DNA of 64,000 nt from assembly GCF_019097595.1 (NCBI RefSeq), contig NC_080734.1:11250392-11314391 (forward strand), in the 5' to 3' direction. Positions 24,850 through 39,012 of this stretch are shown in pieces. The stretch comes from Hemibagrus wyckioides (lineage: Eukaryota > Chordata > Actinopteri > Siluriformes > Bagridae). Position numbers and translations under genes: made by a program. Under the pieces are notes generated by a model, which worked only from the letters and a program-made list of their open reading frames with translations, ran no database searches and was not told the DNA's origin. Each line of letters opens with the position of its first letter. Within the stretch, counting starts at the first letter, position 1.

Positions 24850-25085
24850 CAAAAGCGCGCCAAATTTCCAGAATCGCGTTATGAGAAGCCGTATATCTCT
24901 ATAGGACACAACCCCCAACGCATTTGAAATTTCCCGCAATTTGCTGGTGACGTTACGGCGTCTGATTGGTTGGCGCCGTGAAAAGGAGTTAAAGAGCCAG
25001 CCCGCGCCTCGCTCCTGATTGGCTGAGCGGATCGAGCGCCAAGAACGAAATAAAAAGGAGCAGCTGGAGCAGACCGTGCTAGTCT
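24850..25085 (+). promoter_or_regulatory. rrm2 promoter: E2F site, two CCAAT boxes, TATA-like box
   Basis: A perfect E2F consensus TTTCCCGC is at 24930-24937. Reverse CCAAT boxes (ATTGG) are at 24965-24969 and 25018-25022. GC palindrome-like TTGGCGCC at 24970-24977 and gagcgccaag near 25033 are further E2F-like motifs. An AATAAAAA TATA-like box lies at 25049-25056, which predicts a start near 25080 and a 5' UTR of about 145 bp. This layout fits the S-phase, E2F and NF-Y control known for RRM2. Confidence 0.7.
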
Positions 25086-25225
25086 TTTCCTCTACGGTGT
25101 ATAGGCTTCGCATCTTCTTCTTCTTTTTTTCTTTAAGTTTATTTTTTAATCTCCCTTTTATTTTACAAGCTCGTTTTAGGTTACTACTCTCTTTGTAGTC
25201 TACTTTATTTGCCTTCAACGTAACC

Positions 25226-28200
25226 ATGCTGTCCACGCGCTCACCTCTTAAAAGCAAGAATGAAAACGTCTTTTCCAGTAAGCTGGGGAACATGTCTCTG
25301 GGAGATAAAGAAAACACGGTGAGTAAATTTAATCCAAATCTGATAATTATGCATTGCATATCTAATGCACGAGTTCTTTGTTGAATCAAAAGTGGAGGGA
25401 AAGTTGGCAAAGTCAAATGCTCAGTTCCTAATATTCTGTCCAATTAATGCTAATATATAACATTGCTGTTTTATTCATGCAGCCACCAAGCTTGAACTCG
25501 ACACGAATCTTTGCCTCAAAAACCGCGCGCAAAATCTTCGAGGATCCTGAGGTGAGTAAAAACCCTGAACCGGTTCTAGGGTTAACTTTACCTAGTTAAC
25601 GGGCCCTTTTGATGGGTTGGGCGGTCAACACAGTCTTTACACTTATTTCTACTTTTTCCTAAGCCATCAATTTTAAGTCTTTAATCCTTTAAACTCTTGA
25701 CACAGCCGTGTACTCCTTTTAAGCAGAAGGAAATTTCGTAAGCCAAGCAAACCTGTTCTAGACCGGGGCTAACAATGCTAACAGCTGACTCTTTTTGGCG
25801 GTAGTAGTGCTACCTCGCTAACTAGCTAGCCTATTGTGTTTTAATGTACACGACGACTAAGTAACAGATATGAACAAAAGGTGTCCTATAAAATTAAAAT
25901 ACTAATGAGTTTTAGACCCCCAGAGGGAACTGTTATAAACATGATATTCATCACATGTTGAGACATCCGTGTTGGATATAATTAGTTATTTTTAGTCGCA
26001 CGTGCTGAATAATTAAGCATCCAAGTTTCTGGCACCAACACTCGAAATGTCCATTTTAGTTATTGCAAATGTCCATTGTAGCTCGAGTTTCATTGCAGGC
26101 AAGTTAAATGTACATTTAATGGATGATGGATAAACTGTAGAACTGGATATAGATAGACACTTTATTCAGCCCAAAGGGAAAGTCGTATTCAATCTGTTGT
26201 GGCTCCTGTTTAGTTGAAATGAAGCCCCATCCCATTGTGAATAAGACTGCTGTAAATGGACAAATTTCTTGCTGACCATTTCAATGTCTTGATGTTGGTT
26301 TTAAGCCTTTTTCTCCTCTCTCGTTCCAGGAGAAGCCAAAAGTCAATACAGAGGAAGAGCCTCTCCTGAAGGAAAATCCACGTCGCTTTGTCGTCTTCCC
26401 CATTCAGTACCATGATATCTGGCAGATGTACAAGAAGGCTGAGGCTTCTTTCTGGACAGCTGAAGAGGTATATATCTCGCTTGAACTAGGTCCAGGACCA
26501 CGGTGCCTGAAGATCCCTTAATGCTGGGGTGGCCTTTCTCACATGCACTTTTTCTCTCCCCCTGTAGGTTGACCTCTCCAAAGACCTCCAGCACTGGGAG
26601 TCCCTAAAGGATGACGAACGCTATTTTATTTCTCATGTGTTGGCATTCTTCGCTGCAAGTGATGGCATTGTCAATGAAAATCTAGTGAGTCCAGAGTCCA
26701 CTTTGTTTGCCTGTGTTTCCAATCAACTTTTAGCATTTTGAAACATTTGTTCTGATTTTGTATTTTGTTTTCAACACTAGGTGGAGCGCTTCACCCAAGA
26801 GGTCCAAGTGACTGAGGCACGCTGTTTCTATGGCTTCCAAATCGCTATGGAGAACATTCACTCGGAGATGTACAGCTTACTTATCGACACGTATATTAAG
26901 GATCCAAAAGAGAGGTAAGTTCCTTAAACATGTATGTGTTAGAAGGGCAGTGATGAGACGCGCAGGGGTACGGACCTCAGCTGATGATGGGAGCTGAGTG
27001 CTGGTGTCTGACTTCAGATCAGTAGGCATGTGGTCAACTGACTGAAGGACACCAGCATGAAACTGTCGCCTTCCTGAGCCCTTGCTGTAAAAATTAATAT
27101 GGCTGTTTGGGAGTAGAGGGTTATCGCTAATATCTCTCATCTACAGGGAATATCTTTTCAATGCCATTGAGACTCTTCCTTGTGTGAAGAAGAAGGCTGA
27201 CTGGGCCCTAAACTGGATTGGCAACAAAGATGCCCAGTATGGTATGTATCTCAACTTACTTGAAACTTGTTTGTTTTTGAAGGGGGGGGGTGAATTTGTA
27301 CTTGCTGTTTCTCTTAACTATATTTGCAGATCAAGCATAAATACATAATCCTGCTTGTAGCCATGGGAGAGATTTAACATTTTTGTTTAATATGCAACAT
27401 AAACTCTCTTGCAGGTGAGCGTGTGGTTGCTTTTGCTGCTGTAGAGGGAATCTTCTTTTCTGGTTCTTTTGCTGCAATTTTCTGGCTAAAGAAGAGGGGC
27501 CTTATGCCAGGCCTCACCTTTTCCAATGAACTCATCAGCAGAGATGAGGTAGCTAGAAGACCTTGTTGCAAATGGCAACCATTTTGAATGTTTGGAAGTA
27601 CAGTCAACTGATTTTAATGTCTTTGGATTTCAGGGTCTTCACTGTGACTTTGCCTGTCTAATGTTCAAGCATTTGGTGAACAAGCCTTCAGAAGCAACAG
27701 TCAAGAAAATCATCGTGAATGCAGTTCAGATTGAGCAGGTAATTACACGCAGGCGCACAAACTCAGTGTATTCTGGATTGTGCTTCAAAAGTGCCTATTT
27801 TTTAAATATGCCCCTTTTTGTGGTCCACAGGAGTTCCTGACCAAGGCCCTGCCAGTTAAGCTGATTGGCATGAACTGTGAATTGATGAAGCAGTACATTG
27901 AATTTGTGGCGGACAGGCTTATGTTGGAGCTGGGCTTCAACAAGGTAAAGCTCTATTAATGTTAACCTTTTAAGATTACATTTCATACAACAATTTCAGG
28001 TTGGCTGGATATTTAGGACATCTTCATACTTAGTCACTTCCTAAGTCAATGAAATGTGAACACCTTCATTTATTTGGTTTGCTTTCACATTGCACACAAT
28101 TAAACTTGCCAGAAATCAAAAATGTTGGATCTGGCTGAAACCACACTGGGAACACGGCTAACACATTTTTAAACAAGTGTTCTTGAAATCCTGAAATCAG

Positions 28201-28750
28201 TTAAATTATGGCAAATATTTTAATGAAATATAATTTAAAAGAAACAAGTGTGTAGTATGTCTAGCTTGTTTAGTTCAATGTGCAGGTATGCCCATCTGCT
28301 TCCTTTCGATCATGATTTTTCTAAATTAACAAGTTTGAATTGTCCTGAAATCCCTCACCCACTGTAGTCAGACCAGGTTTACCTGGAACCAAAATGCAGA
28401 ATTCAGTATTCTGAACGTCACCTAGCATGTTTTGTTCATACTTGGAGGGTGGGGAAAGTACTGAAAGGCAACTGTACCATGGTTCAATTCAAAACCTTTA
28501 ACTGCATATAGTCAATAGTCTTTTGGTGTTGACTTGTCAGGAAAAGATGGGACATTTTTATTTGAGGCTGGTTGACTAAATTTTGTATTTCCTTTAGATT
28601 TATAGAGTGGAGAACCCATTTGACTTCATGGAGAACATTTCCTTGGAGGGAAAGACCAACTTCTTTGAGAAGCGGGTGGGAGAGTACCAGCGCATGGGAG
28701 TTATGTCTGGACCCACAGACAACACTTTCCGGCTTGATGCTGACTTCTAA
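25226..28750 (+). CDS. rrm2: Ribonucleoside-diphosphate reductase subunit M2 (R2)
   Basis: Ten exons: 25226-25318, 25483-25551, 26330-26467, 26568-26684, 26781-26914, 27147-27241, 27415-27548, 27634-27738, 27831-27944 and 28598-28750 (stop TAA), giving 383 aa, the usual length. The protein is the small subunit of class I ribonucleotide reductase. It holds the di-iron centre and tyrosyl radical needed to make dNTPs. Visible active-site parts are FWTAEEVDLSKD (first Asp ligand), [13 protein letters not shown] (Glu and His ligands, radical Tyr), [10 protein letters not shown] (Glu) and RDEGLHCDF (Glu and His). The C-terminal NTFRLDADF tail docks on subunit R1. The N-terminus has a KEN box (residues 28-30, DKENTPP) for APC/C-Cdh1 and TARKIF, like the cyclin F docking motif. 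These mark it as the cell-cycle regulated RRM2, since p53R2 (RRM2B) lacks the KEN box. All junction phases agree. Confidence 0.98.
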
Positions 28751-29103
28751 ACTCTGAGAAAATGGACACTTCAAAACATTAACACTTGAAGAGGTGATGC
28801 TCCTGTGACGGCCTCCATAATTTGCTCCCAACATTGTCACTCAGCAGGACTGTAAAATGTTGCAAAAATCTAATGTACATTGTTGCTGTATGAATTTTTA
28901 ATCTGTTGTACGTAAATGCAGTTGAGCTAATTTGTTTTTACTTTGTGTTACAGTTGGGAAGACTTTTTTTTTTTTATATATATATTTATAGCTTGCACAA
29001 ATGCCATATTTTACTGCTTTGATGTACAAACTGCTTCTACTTTACCTTAACCCAATCCTCTTCCTTACCCAACTGCTTTCCTCTGAATTCTGTTGTAAAT
29101 GTA

Positions 29104-29109
29104 AATAAA
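29104..29109 (+). terminator. rrm2 poly(A) signal
   Basis: AATAAA lies 354 bp after the rrm2 stop codon and is followed by a GT-rich stretch (ttgtgggttgtaattgttct), the usual downstream element. Confidence 0.7.
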
Positions 29110-30007
29110 ATTGTGGGTTGTAATTGTTCTTGGAAAGAATGGTTCATTTAATTATATCTAAACCCAGGCTTGTTGAATGCTTGTGCAGCTGAGCTGATCA
29201 GACCACAGATGCAATAAACCAGGATTTCCTCAACCAGAGTTTTTTGATTGCATTATAAAGGGGTTTTTGTTACTGTGATTTGATATGCCAGCATCACATT
29301 GTGTTAAAATTTAATAGAAATGTTTAGTGGAAGTGAAGAGTAACCTGCCATATTTTCCCCTTAAATTTAGTTTCATTGAACATAAATTCACTCTGATCCT
29401 GTCATTGTGATGTCTCTTGGCATGTGAGACTTAAATGTAACTTGGTGTTATTTGCTTTGTTCTTTGTGGCTAAAATGCAATTTTACAGCTTTAAAATGAA
29501 GTGATATGTTGTAAATGTAATCACAAGTGGATGAACATCCAAGCACAGACCAGGCAACAGGAAGTTCAAGTACAATGAGTTATTTCAAATTTGCTTGAAC
29601 ATACACAGTAACAAGGCCAATCCTCTCCCCAAGTGTGTGTGAAATGTTTAAAAGAAAAAGCAAAATTTGGCCTCTCGAGGTATTTAATGTAAAGAATGTA
29701 TACTATATTGCACATAAATGTAATATGGAGTTGGACCACTCTTCTGGGAATGCTTTCCACAAGGTTTAGCAGGGTGTTTATGGGATTTTTTTGATTTGTG
29801 AGGTCAGGCACTGATGTTGGACAAGAAGGCCAGACTCTAATTCATCTCAAAGGTGTTCTATCAGGTTGAGTTCCTTCACACCAAACTCGGTCATCCATGT
29901 CTTTATGGACCTTGCTTTGTGCACTGGTGTAGTCATGTTGGAACAGGAAGGGGTCATCCCCAAACTGTTCCCACAAAGTTGGGAGCATGAAATTGTCCAG
30001 AAATGTA

Positions 30008-31253
30008 CACTATATTGCCAAAAGTATTCGCTCACCTGCCTTGACTCGCATATGAACTTAAGTGACATCCCATTCCTAATCCATAGGGTTCAATATGACG
30101 TCGGTCCACCCTTTGCAGCTATAACAGCTTCAACTCTTCTGGGAAGGCTGTCCACAAGGTTTAGGAGTGTGTTTATGGGAATTTTTGACCATTCTTCCAG
30201 AAGCGCATTTGTGAGGTCACACACTGATGTTGGACGAGAAGGCCTGGCTCTCAGTCTCCGCTCTAATTCATCCCAAAGGTGTTCTATCGGGTTGAGGTCA
30301 GGACTCTGTGCAGGCCAGTCAAGTTCATCCACACCAGACTGTCATCCATGTCTTTATGGACCTTGCTTTGCGCACTGGTGCACAGTCATGTTGGAAGAGG
30401 AAGGGGCCAGCTCCAAACTGTTCCCACAAAGTTGGGAGCATGGAATTGTCCAAAATGTCTTGGTATGCTGAAGCATTCAGAGTTCCTTTCACTGGAACTA
30501 AGGAGCCAAGCCCAGCTCCTGAAAAACAACCCCACACCATAATCCCCCCTCCACCAAACTTTACACTTGGCACAATGCAGTCAGACAAGTACCGTTCTCC
30601 TGGCAACCGCCAAACCCAGACTCGTCCATCAGATTGCCAGATGGAGAAGCGCGATTCGTCACTCCAGAGAACGCGTCTCCACTGCTCTAGAGTCCAGTGG
30701 CGGCGTGCTTTACACCACTGCATCCGACACTTTGCATTGCACTTGGTGATGTGTGGCTTGGATGCAGCTGCTCGGTCATGGAAACCCATTCCATGAGGCT
30801 CTCTGCGCACTGTTCTTGAGCTAATCTGAAGGCCACATGAAGTTTGGAGGTCTGTAGCGATTGACTCTGCAGAAAGTTGGTGACCTCTTCGCACTATGCG
30901 CCTCAGCATCCGCTGACCCCGCTCCGTCAGTTTACGTGGCCTACCACTTCGTGGCTGAGTTGCTGTCGTTCCCAAACACTTCCACGTTCTTATAATACAG
31001 CTGACAGTTGACTGTGGAATATTTAGGAGTGAGGAAATTTCACGACTGGATTTGTTGCACAGGTGGCATCCTATCACAGTTCCACGCTGGAATTCACTGA
31101 GCTCCTGAGAGCGACCCATTCTTTCACAAATGTTTGTAAAAACAGTCTGCATGCCTAGGAGCTTGATTTTATACACCTGTGGCCATGGAAGTGATTGGAA
31201 CACCTGATTCTGATTATTTGGATGGGTGAGCGAATACTTTTGGCAATATAGTG
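30008..31253 (-). mobile_element. Full-length Tc1-like transposon, 1246 bp
   Basis: Terminal inverted repeats at 30008-30036 and 31225-31253 begin cactatattgccaaaag and match over 29 bp without a mismatch. TA lies on both sides (30006-30007 and 31254-31255), the normal Tc1 target duplication. It carries a single transposase gene on the - strand. The clean terminal repeats and near-complete gene make it the youngest element in the window. Confidence 0.92.
30090..31203 (-). pseudogene. Tc1 transposase, one frameshift
   Basis: Two - strand frames make up the gene: 31203-30325 (N-terminal and catalytic part) and 30332-30090 (C-terminal part). The N-terminus has the paired-type helix-turn-helix ([19 protein letters not shown]) and the GRPRK hook ([11 protein letters not shown]) that bind the terminal repeats. 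Catalytic DDE residues are visible: Asp in VLWSDESRF, Asp in [11 protein letters not shown], and Glu in SPDLNPIEHLWDELE on the far side of the break. The frame is lost by a net 2-bp deletion just after IKTWM, compared with the related copy at 39178-39489. The glycine-rich box [12 protein letters not shown] is intact. The enzyme is therefore truncated before its catalytic Glu and should be inactive. The start used here may lie upstream of the true one, the ATG before [10 protein letters not shown]. Confidence 0.9.
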
Positions 31254-31379
31254 TATCTTAATGCTGAGGCATTAAGAATTCCTTTCACTGGAATTAAGGG
31301 GCCGAGCCCAACCCGTGAAAAACAACACCTGAATTTAATGATTTGGAGGGATGTCCCAAAACTTTTGGAAATATAGTGT

Positions 31380-32400
31380 AGGGTGAAAAACAGAAAGACA
31401 AACATGTAGCACAAATTAGCTTCCATAGGTAAACAGGTATGTGGTGTAGATTTTTGTTACTTTAACAATTAGTAGAAAAATCCATAATAAAGAACAACAT
31501 ATTGCATGGAAATTTCCAAAGCCCTGCATGTATTTATAGCTGTTGTTATCTAGGGCACTCATGGTATGAGCTGAAGCAGCCAAATGTACTCCCCCATCGA
31601 AGGGTAATAAACACGTACTGCACATATGTATGGACTTTCACCTGTACAAACAAAAAAATACACAACAACCATTCCTTTCCATAATCTGAGTATAAAAATT
31701 CTATTTTTCCATCATCACATCACTTATGCAATTAATAAATGTGAAACCTACATTTCATAATAAATATTACAATTAACTAAAAAAGCCAATAACAGTTTTA
31801 AAATGTATTGAAAAATAATATACTGCTTTGATGTTAGTTTTTTATTTTCTACTTGAAGACTGAATGGTTTGAAGTGGTGTGAGATACAGCACTACAGTGA
31901 ACACACAACACAATGCCAACTGCTGCAAATCATAAGTGAGTGGTGTTGTTCTGGAGCCAGTGTGTCCGGCCCTGTGTGTGTGCAGTAAGTGACTGCACTG
32001 TAATGTGTATTCATGTGGATATTCCTGATTAGCATGCCTGTCAGCATTGTGTCATCCTTGAAGTTTATGCTTCTGATGACAGCTGCTTCAATTGACACAA
32101 CAACACACAATAGACCTTGTTGAGACCATATGTCACTGGTGATGACTCAAAACAGGGAATGTATAAATGATTTGGGTCTGCGCTGTAGTAGCATAGTAAA
32201 CTATATTGGACATTAGTGTATGTGAGGTATTATGCAGCACAATATCTGTATATAATTCAGATAAGAATTATTATAATCTTATATATTATCTTATAATCTT
32301 ATTCTGGTAAGAGAGTTGAGCTTAACAGCTATAGGTTTTCCTAAAATCTAAATTATTTGTTTATAATGATTAATGAAATTTTTAGTTAACTATATGGACA
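31380..32400. other. AT-rich intergenic stretch, nothing recognised
   Basis: Only short frames occur. A GT/CA-rich segment near 31900-32110 gives a short - strand frame without any family features. Confidence 0.45.
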
Positions 32401-32469
32401 AGGTTAGAGGACATCACATGACCATCACACCTATTTGTAGGCCATTCCGCCATTTGTACAGTATGTGTA

Positions 32470-32675
32470 TGCTGTGACATTACAGTTTCCCTTCATGGAA
32501 CCAAGGGGCCCCAAACCTGTTCCAGCATACCAATGTCTCTGTGCACAAACAAAGCTCCATGAAGACATGATTTGCCAAGGTTGGAATGAAAAACCTTGAG
32601 TATCCTGCCCAGAGCCCTGACCTCAACCCCACTGAACACCTTTAGATGAACTGGAACACCAACTGCACCACAGTG
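32470..32675 (+). mobile_element. Fragment of a second Tc1-like family
   Basis: The sequence around catgatttgccaaggttgga, then agccctgacctcaaccccac tgaacacctttagatgaact, corresponds to the SPDLNPxEHL region of a Tc1-like transposase. It differs from the copies above. The same motif (atttgccaaggttggactgg) recurs at 63728-63780. It is too broken to give ends. Confidence 0.6.
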
Positions 32676-32689
32676 ACCACTGCTGCTAT

Positions 32690-32712
32690 GCTGTATATAT
32701 ATATATATATAA
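32690..32712. repeat. (TA)n microsatellite
   Basis: An alternating TA run lies between the Tc1 fragment and the ATCT tract. Confidence 0.8.
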
Positions 32713-32770
32713 TTTTATATTTTATAATTTTTGTGTGTTGTATCTTGTCTAAGCTGCTGTATCACAAAGA

Positions 32771-32873
<103 letters not shown>

Positions 32874-33079
32874 GTCCAATTCAACTGATTTCAGAGTCTC
32901 ATTCATTTTAAAATACAATAGTTCCTATAAGTTAAGCATTTTGGGAAATTGTCATTAATTTGTAGCCATCAGAAACTTAACTAGAAGCCTCAATACATTA
33001 ATCAGTATTAAAAATATTAAAAATCAGTATTAAAAATCATATTAAAAAAGTAGATTTAAACATAAATTCTTGTTAAATT

Positions 33080-33575
33080 GTCTCTCAAACTTTGACATAT
33101 AGTGGCTGTGCCTCCTGTTGTTTCTCTGACTAATCCCTTCTTTACCCCATCACTAACGTTTGTAGACAGCCTCTTCCAGGCAGAACAACAGTTGTGCCAT
33201 ATTTTTTTTCTATAATGGAATTAATGATACTCTGTAGATTGTTCAAAGTTTGGTATATTTTCTGTTATTAACCAACTCTGATTGATACTAACTACCAGAA
33301 CATGTTTTGAGATCTCATTGGTCTTCATATAGTTTATTTGGGTTTGCTCTCTAATATACTCTAGGGCCTTCTAGGAACAGGATTTATGTTCACATAACGT
33401 AACACTATAATAGCACCCAGATAGAGAACAGAAAAGAATTCACAAACTATGTTGATTTTTCCTCCCAGTTCATTTAGGGTATTATGGGTTATTTCTGTCA
33501 ACTGGAGTTCCAAGTTTTAGCCCAAAAAATGTAGAAACATTCAAGGTGGGCGGATACTTATTTAAGGCAACGTAA
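33080..33575. mobile_element. Probable degenerate DNA-transposon remnant
   Basis: The sequence ends in ggtgggcggatacttattta aggcaac, and its interior (cattggtcttcatatagttt, ctctagggccttctaggaac) resembles dispersed non-autonomous fish elements of the Tc1 type. Terminal repeats cannot be matched, so both ends are approximate. Confidence 0.3.
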
Positions 33576-34860
33576 TGTAATACTCAAATTGATTGTCGCC
33601 TCAAGTGAAGACAAGCAGGTTGGTCAACAAACCATTGCCTCTAACACCATAAATTTTAAAAATCTATTTGTCACCAACAACTGTTGTGTTTCAGATAAGG
33701 GTCTGGTGGGGCAGGAAGAGCAGCTGTTTTAAACAATCTAACACCTCATACATTCCCTTTTAAGGACCTCAGTTCCCCCAAATGCACTCTTGCTGTATTC
33801 CACTTAGTCCACTTCAGAACAACAGACTATTCTAGATATTTATAGCTGGCAGTGTGGTAAATAAACCCACCAAGATCTTACTACTGAGTCTGATCGCACT
33901 ATTCACTGTGTGAAATACTTAAAAAGACATGTGAGTAAACACATATGTAGATATAATGCAAATATTTGCTTTAGCATGTCTTGTAACCTTACATTACACA
34001 TATGGAGGACATTCCTGCTGAGCATATTTACACAGCAGCCATGTTAGAAATGACCCCACTGCCTGTGGTATCGTTCTGAATATCATCAGCCACACCGAGC
34101 CTGATCACAGTTATTCTGAGCTGCCATTATCACTTGGAGTTCAAGGGAATCCTCGAGGATTGTGCTCACTATCTATCTGCGTATCTAGTGTGAAAATGTT
34201 CTAAGTATAGTGCCTCTAAACCAGAGGATGAGACTTTGTGCTACACAGAAATGCACACACATAATCCGACTATGGCACAGCCCAATGGAACACAAATCTA
34301 CTGAATAACTCTGGTCCATTTAAACAACACAGTGTAAAGGCACACCCCGCAAATAAGCTGATTAGAATTAAGCACGGTTAAAAAATAAGTTTTTGAAACT
34401 GAATCCATACTCTTTTATCTGGCTTTAATGAATGGCATCATTAAAGACAATAATGTTTCGCAAACCTCATATATAGTATACAAAAGTCCTTGATTCTGAA
34501 ATAGTAGCTGAAATGCGTGGACTATCATTTGCTTTATTTTCCAAAATTGACTATTTGTGACTACTAAAATCTTTGCTAGTTCATCTACAGGATGTATTGA
34601 TCAAATTAAAATTAAAACAAAATATCTTTTATGGAAATATTTTGTAGAAATTCATATAATATGTGATTAGTGACATGCAGTCTAGGAAAGTCTAACACTC
34701 TAAATAGAGCAAAAAAAAAAAACCCTATGTCCTTTCCTCATAGGGTTTAGCAAGTAGAGAGTGCTGACAAATAAGGAGCTGACAGTGGTCAAGAGCTGCG
34801 TTAATGTGCACCCGAGGACACCTGTTACACGCCATGACCCTAAAAGGACACGTAAGAGCC
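33576..34860. other. Intergenic stretch, nothing recognised
   Basis: No exon, repeat end or promoter motif was found. A short palindromic pair (ccctatgtcctttcctcata / ggg) is seen near 34722-34745. Confidence 0.4.
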
Positions 34861-35215
34861 AATCAGAATGCAGCAGCTCCACGCTGTCCAGAAAACAGTT
34901 GTGAAGGAGGGACAGAGATCTTCATCCACCCCCCTTCCATTTAGCCACGTAAACCCCACCTCAGCTGTCTGGCATGTTTTGGGCCCCATCACACATGCCA
35001 TTGGCAGCATTGCATCGTGCTGTGCATTTGGCCCCCTGGCTGGTTCCTTAGCCAGATCTGAAACATTTACTATTACAGCAGATCTCCTCCTACTCCCACA
35101 TAATATTTTCATATGAATGAACAATTTGAACAAAAATGTTCTAACTGGACGTCTGTAAAGCTGCTTTGTGACACTGTCTATGGTTAAAAGCACTCTACAA
35201 ATAAAATTTTAATGA
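34860..35215 (+). repeat. Fish dispersed repeat with conserved 3' tail
   Basis: The 3' end at about 35150-35212 reads gtaaagctgctttgtgacac, tgtctatggttaaaagcac, tctacaaataaaattttaat. It is a tail I recognise from otophysan dispersed repeats. The upstream extent is uncertain. The overlapping open frames on both strands are not genes. Confidence 0.5.
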
Positions 35216-35599
35216 ATTAAATTTGACTGCAAAATTATTATTATTGACTGCAATATTAATTATTATTATAATTAAGGAGACATAAAATTGCATCATGCAT
35301 CATATCCATGTCGGCAAAAATGCAAAATATGCAGATTGAGATTTATATGTATCATAACATGGCTGAAAATCCAGTCATGATTGTTAAACACTACACATGT
35401 TTTTAAAAAATGTACTCATACAACTTGCTCAAATATAATAACATAATAACACTATGTGCAATTATTCACTAACAGTAATGAAAATGAATGAACTGGGAAT
35501 AGTGTAGGCTAGAAACTACAGTCTTCTCCACTTTTATAAACAAATAAAGGCACAAGTTCTGCCACAGGGAGGGACTCCAGTCTCCTAAAAATCACCATT

Positions 35600-35756
35600 C
35601 CATTTTAGTAGATTCCTGCCGCTGAAGATCAGGTACTACATTCCCTTACTAGTGAGCCATTTTTCACCAGCTCTTATTTAGGCTTGTGTGAATACTTGAG
35701 CCCGCCCGGCCCCCGGCCCCCCTGGTATATTTAAGGAGCATCCCTCACACTCACCC
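35600..35756 (+). promoter_or_regulatory. actc1 core promoter
   Basis: A TATA box (tatatttaa, 35726-35734) follows a C-rich run (35700-35722). Upstream are near-matches to the SRF CArG box, ccattttagt (about 35601) and cttatttagg (about 35672), each one base off consensus. SRF sites are the known drivers of sarcomeric actin genes. The TATA position predicts a start at about 35756. Confidence 0.65.
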
Positions 35757-35795
35757 TCTGTCCCAGTGGAAAATCCAGTCTTCCAGTACAGCTTG
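35756..35795 (+). other. actc1: actc1 non-coding first exon
   Basis: About 40 bp from the predicted start to the donor gcttg|gtaagt at 35795/35796. A 775-bp intron separates it from the first coding exon, whose acceptor is at 36569-36570. A short untranslated first exon is the rule in vertebrate sarcomeric actin genes. Confidence 0.65.
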
Positions 35796-36493
35796 GTAAG
35801 TGCCTTGTGTTTTATTTTCATGGACTACAACAGGGAGGGAGGTGGACAGGGTTAGGATACAAAACCTTGAGATCTATGTGATGGTGGATCAACTATAATT
35901 TTTAATATTTGGTAACATAACTAAATCTTTTATTCAATCTCTGTTTGTGAAGACAGTTAGTGAAATTCTATAGGAAGCACATCTTCTATAGGAAGCCAAC
36001 TTAAGTTTGATTTTATTTTCTAGAAATATTCCAAAATCAGTAAGACCTCTGAAAAGATTGTTAAAAACAATGAATGTGAAATATAGAAATTAAATTCAAA
36101 AATCCAATTCAGAAATTAAATTCAAAAATCCAATTCAGGACTACTGACACAGAGTCTGCTGGCTAAGGGAATTTTCATGGTAAGAGCACATAGCACTCAG
36201 AGAAGAGTTACTGTTTGTTGACAGCTGAGTCAGGACCATGCTGTCACTCATCAGCTCACAATCTCCTTCATTTGTGTAATTGCCTCAGGGGTAGCTTCAT
36301 TGATAAGGGGTCTCTGCAGGTCCACCTTTTTGTGATTACACAAAGTGATACTTAAAAGATTATTCTGGTTAATGATAAAATTATGATGCTTGACTGGACA
36401 ATATGGCCCAAATTTTCTTTTTCTTTTCTTTTTTTTCTTTTCTTTTCTTTTTTTATTACATTGTGTAGTACATGTTAAACCTCATTCATATAG

Positions 36494-38678
<2,185 letters not shown>

Positions 38679-38756
38679 ATGCTTATCCTATCCGTCCGTT
38701 TACCCCTCTGTCTGCATTTGTACTGTTTCAATTACTGTATATACATGTACTATTGT

Positions 38757-38762
38757 AATAAA
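38757..38762 (+). terminator. actc1 poly(A) signal
   Basis: AATAAA (tattgtaataaagttaac) lies 79 bp after the stop codon and gives a very short 3' UTR. Confidence 0.75.
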
Positions 38763-39012
38763 GTTAACTGCCTGTAACAGTATTCAAGTTTCTCATTGTC
38801 TTTTACTGATGAAAGGTGTTTAAAACATTTTAGAAATGAAAACGTTCACAGGATCAAAATTGCAGGAAGCAATGGCACCTAAGGGCCGTGGTTATAGTGT
38901 GATCTTGGGTGATTGTGTGAAGTTTCAGTTTGTGTTTAATTGGTATTTCCTCTAGGTTTTCTGATTTTCACCCCCTGTCCAAAAAACAAGCAAGACTAAC
39001 TACAAGATCAAT

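Larger units (their letters stand above)
29701..31378 (-). mobile_element. Older internally deleted Tc1 element, interrupted by a younger Tc1
   Basis: The left part (29701-30005) has a worn terminal repeat (tactatattgc) and - strand transposase sequence. The right part (31256-31378) continues with cattaagaattcctttcact and ends in aacttttggaaatatagtg before TA. Both parts share the sequence of the other worn Tc1 copies in this window. The gap between them is exactly the full-length Tc1 at 30008-31253 with its TA duplication. Unlike the foldback copies, both halves are in the same orientation. Confidence 0.8.

Noticed and set aside
24832..25443. 203-codon open frame on the - strand
   Set aside because: It lies antisense across the rrm2 promoter and first exon, is rich in Lys and Ser runs from a pyrimidine tract, and resembles no protein family. 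Chance openness is the simpler explanation.
30325..31203. 292-codon open frame on the - strand as a host gene
   Set aside because: It is the transposase of the Tc1 element bounded by terminal repeats at 30008 and 31253, not a host gene.
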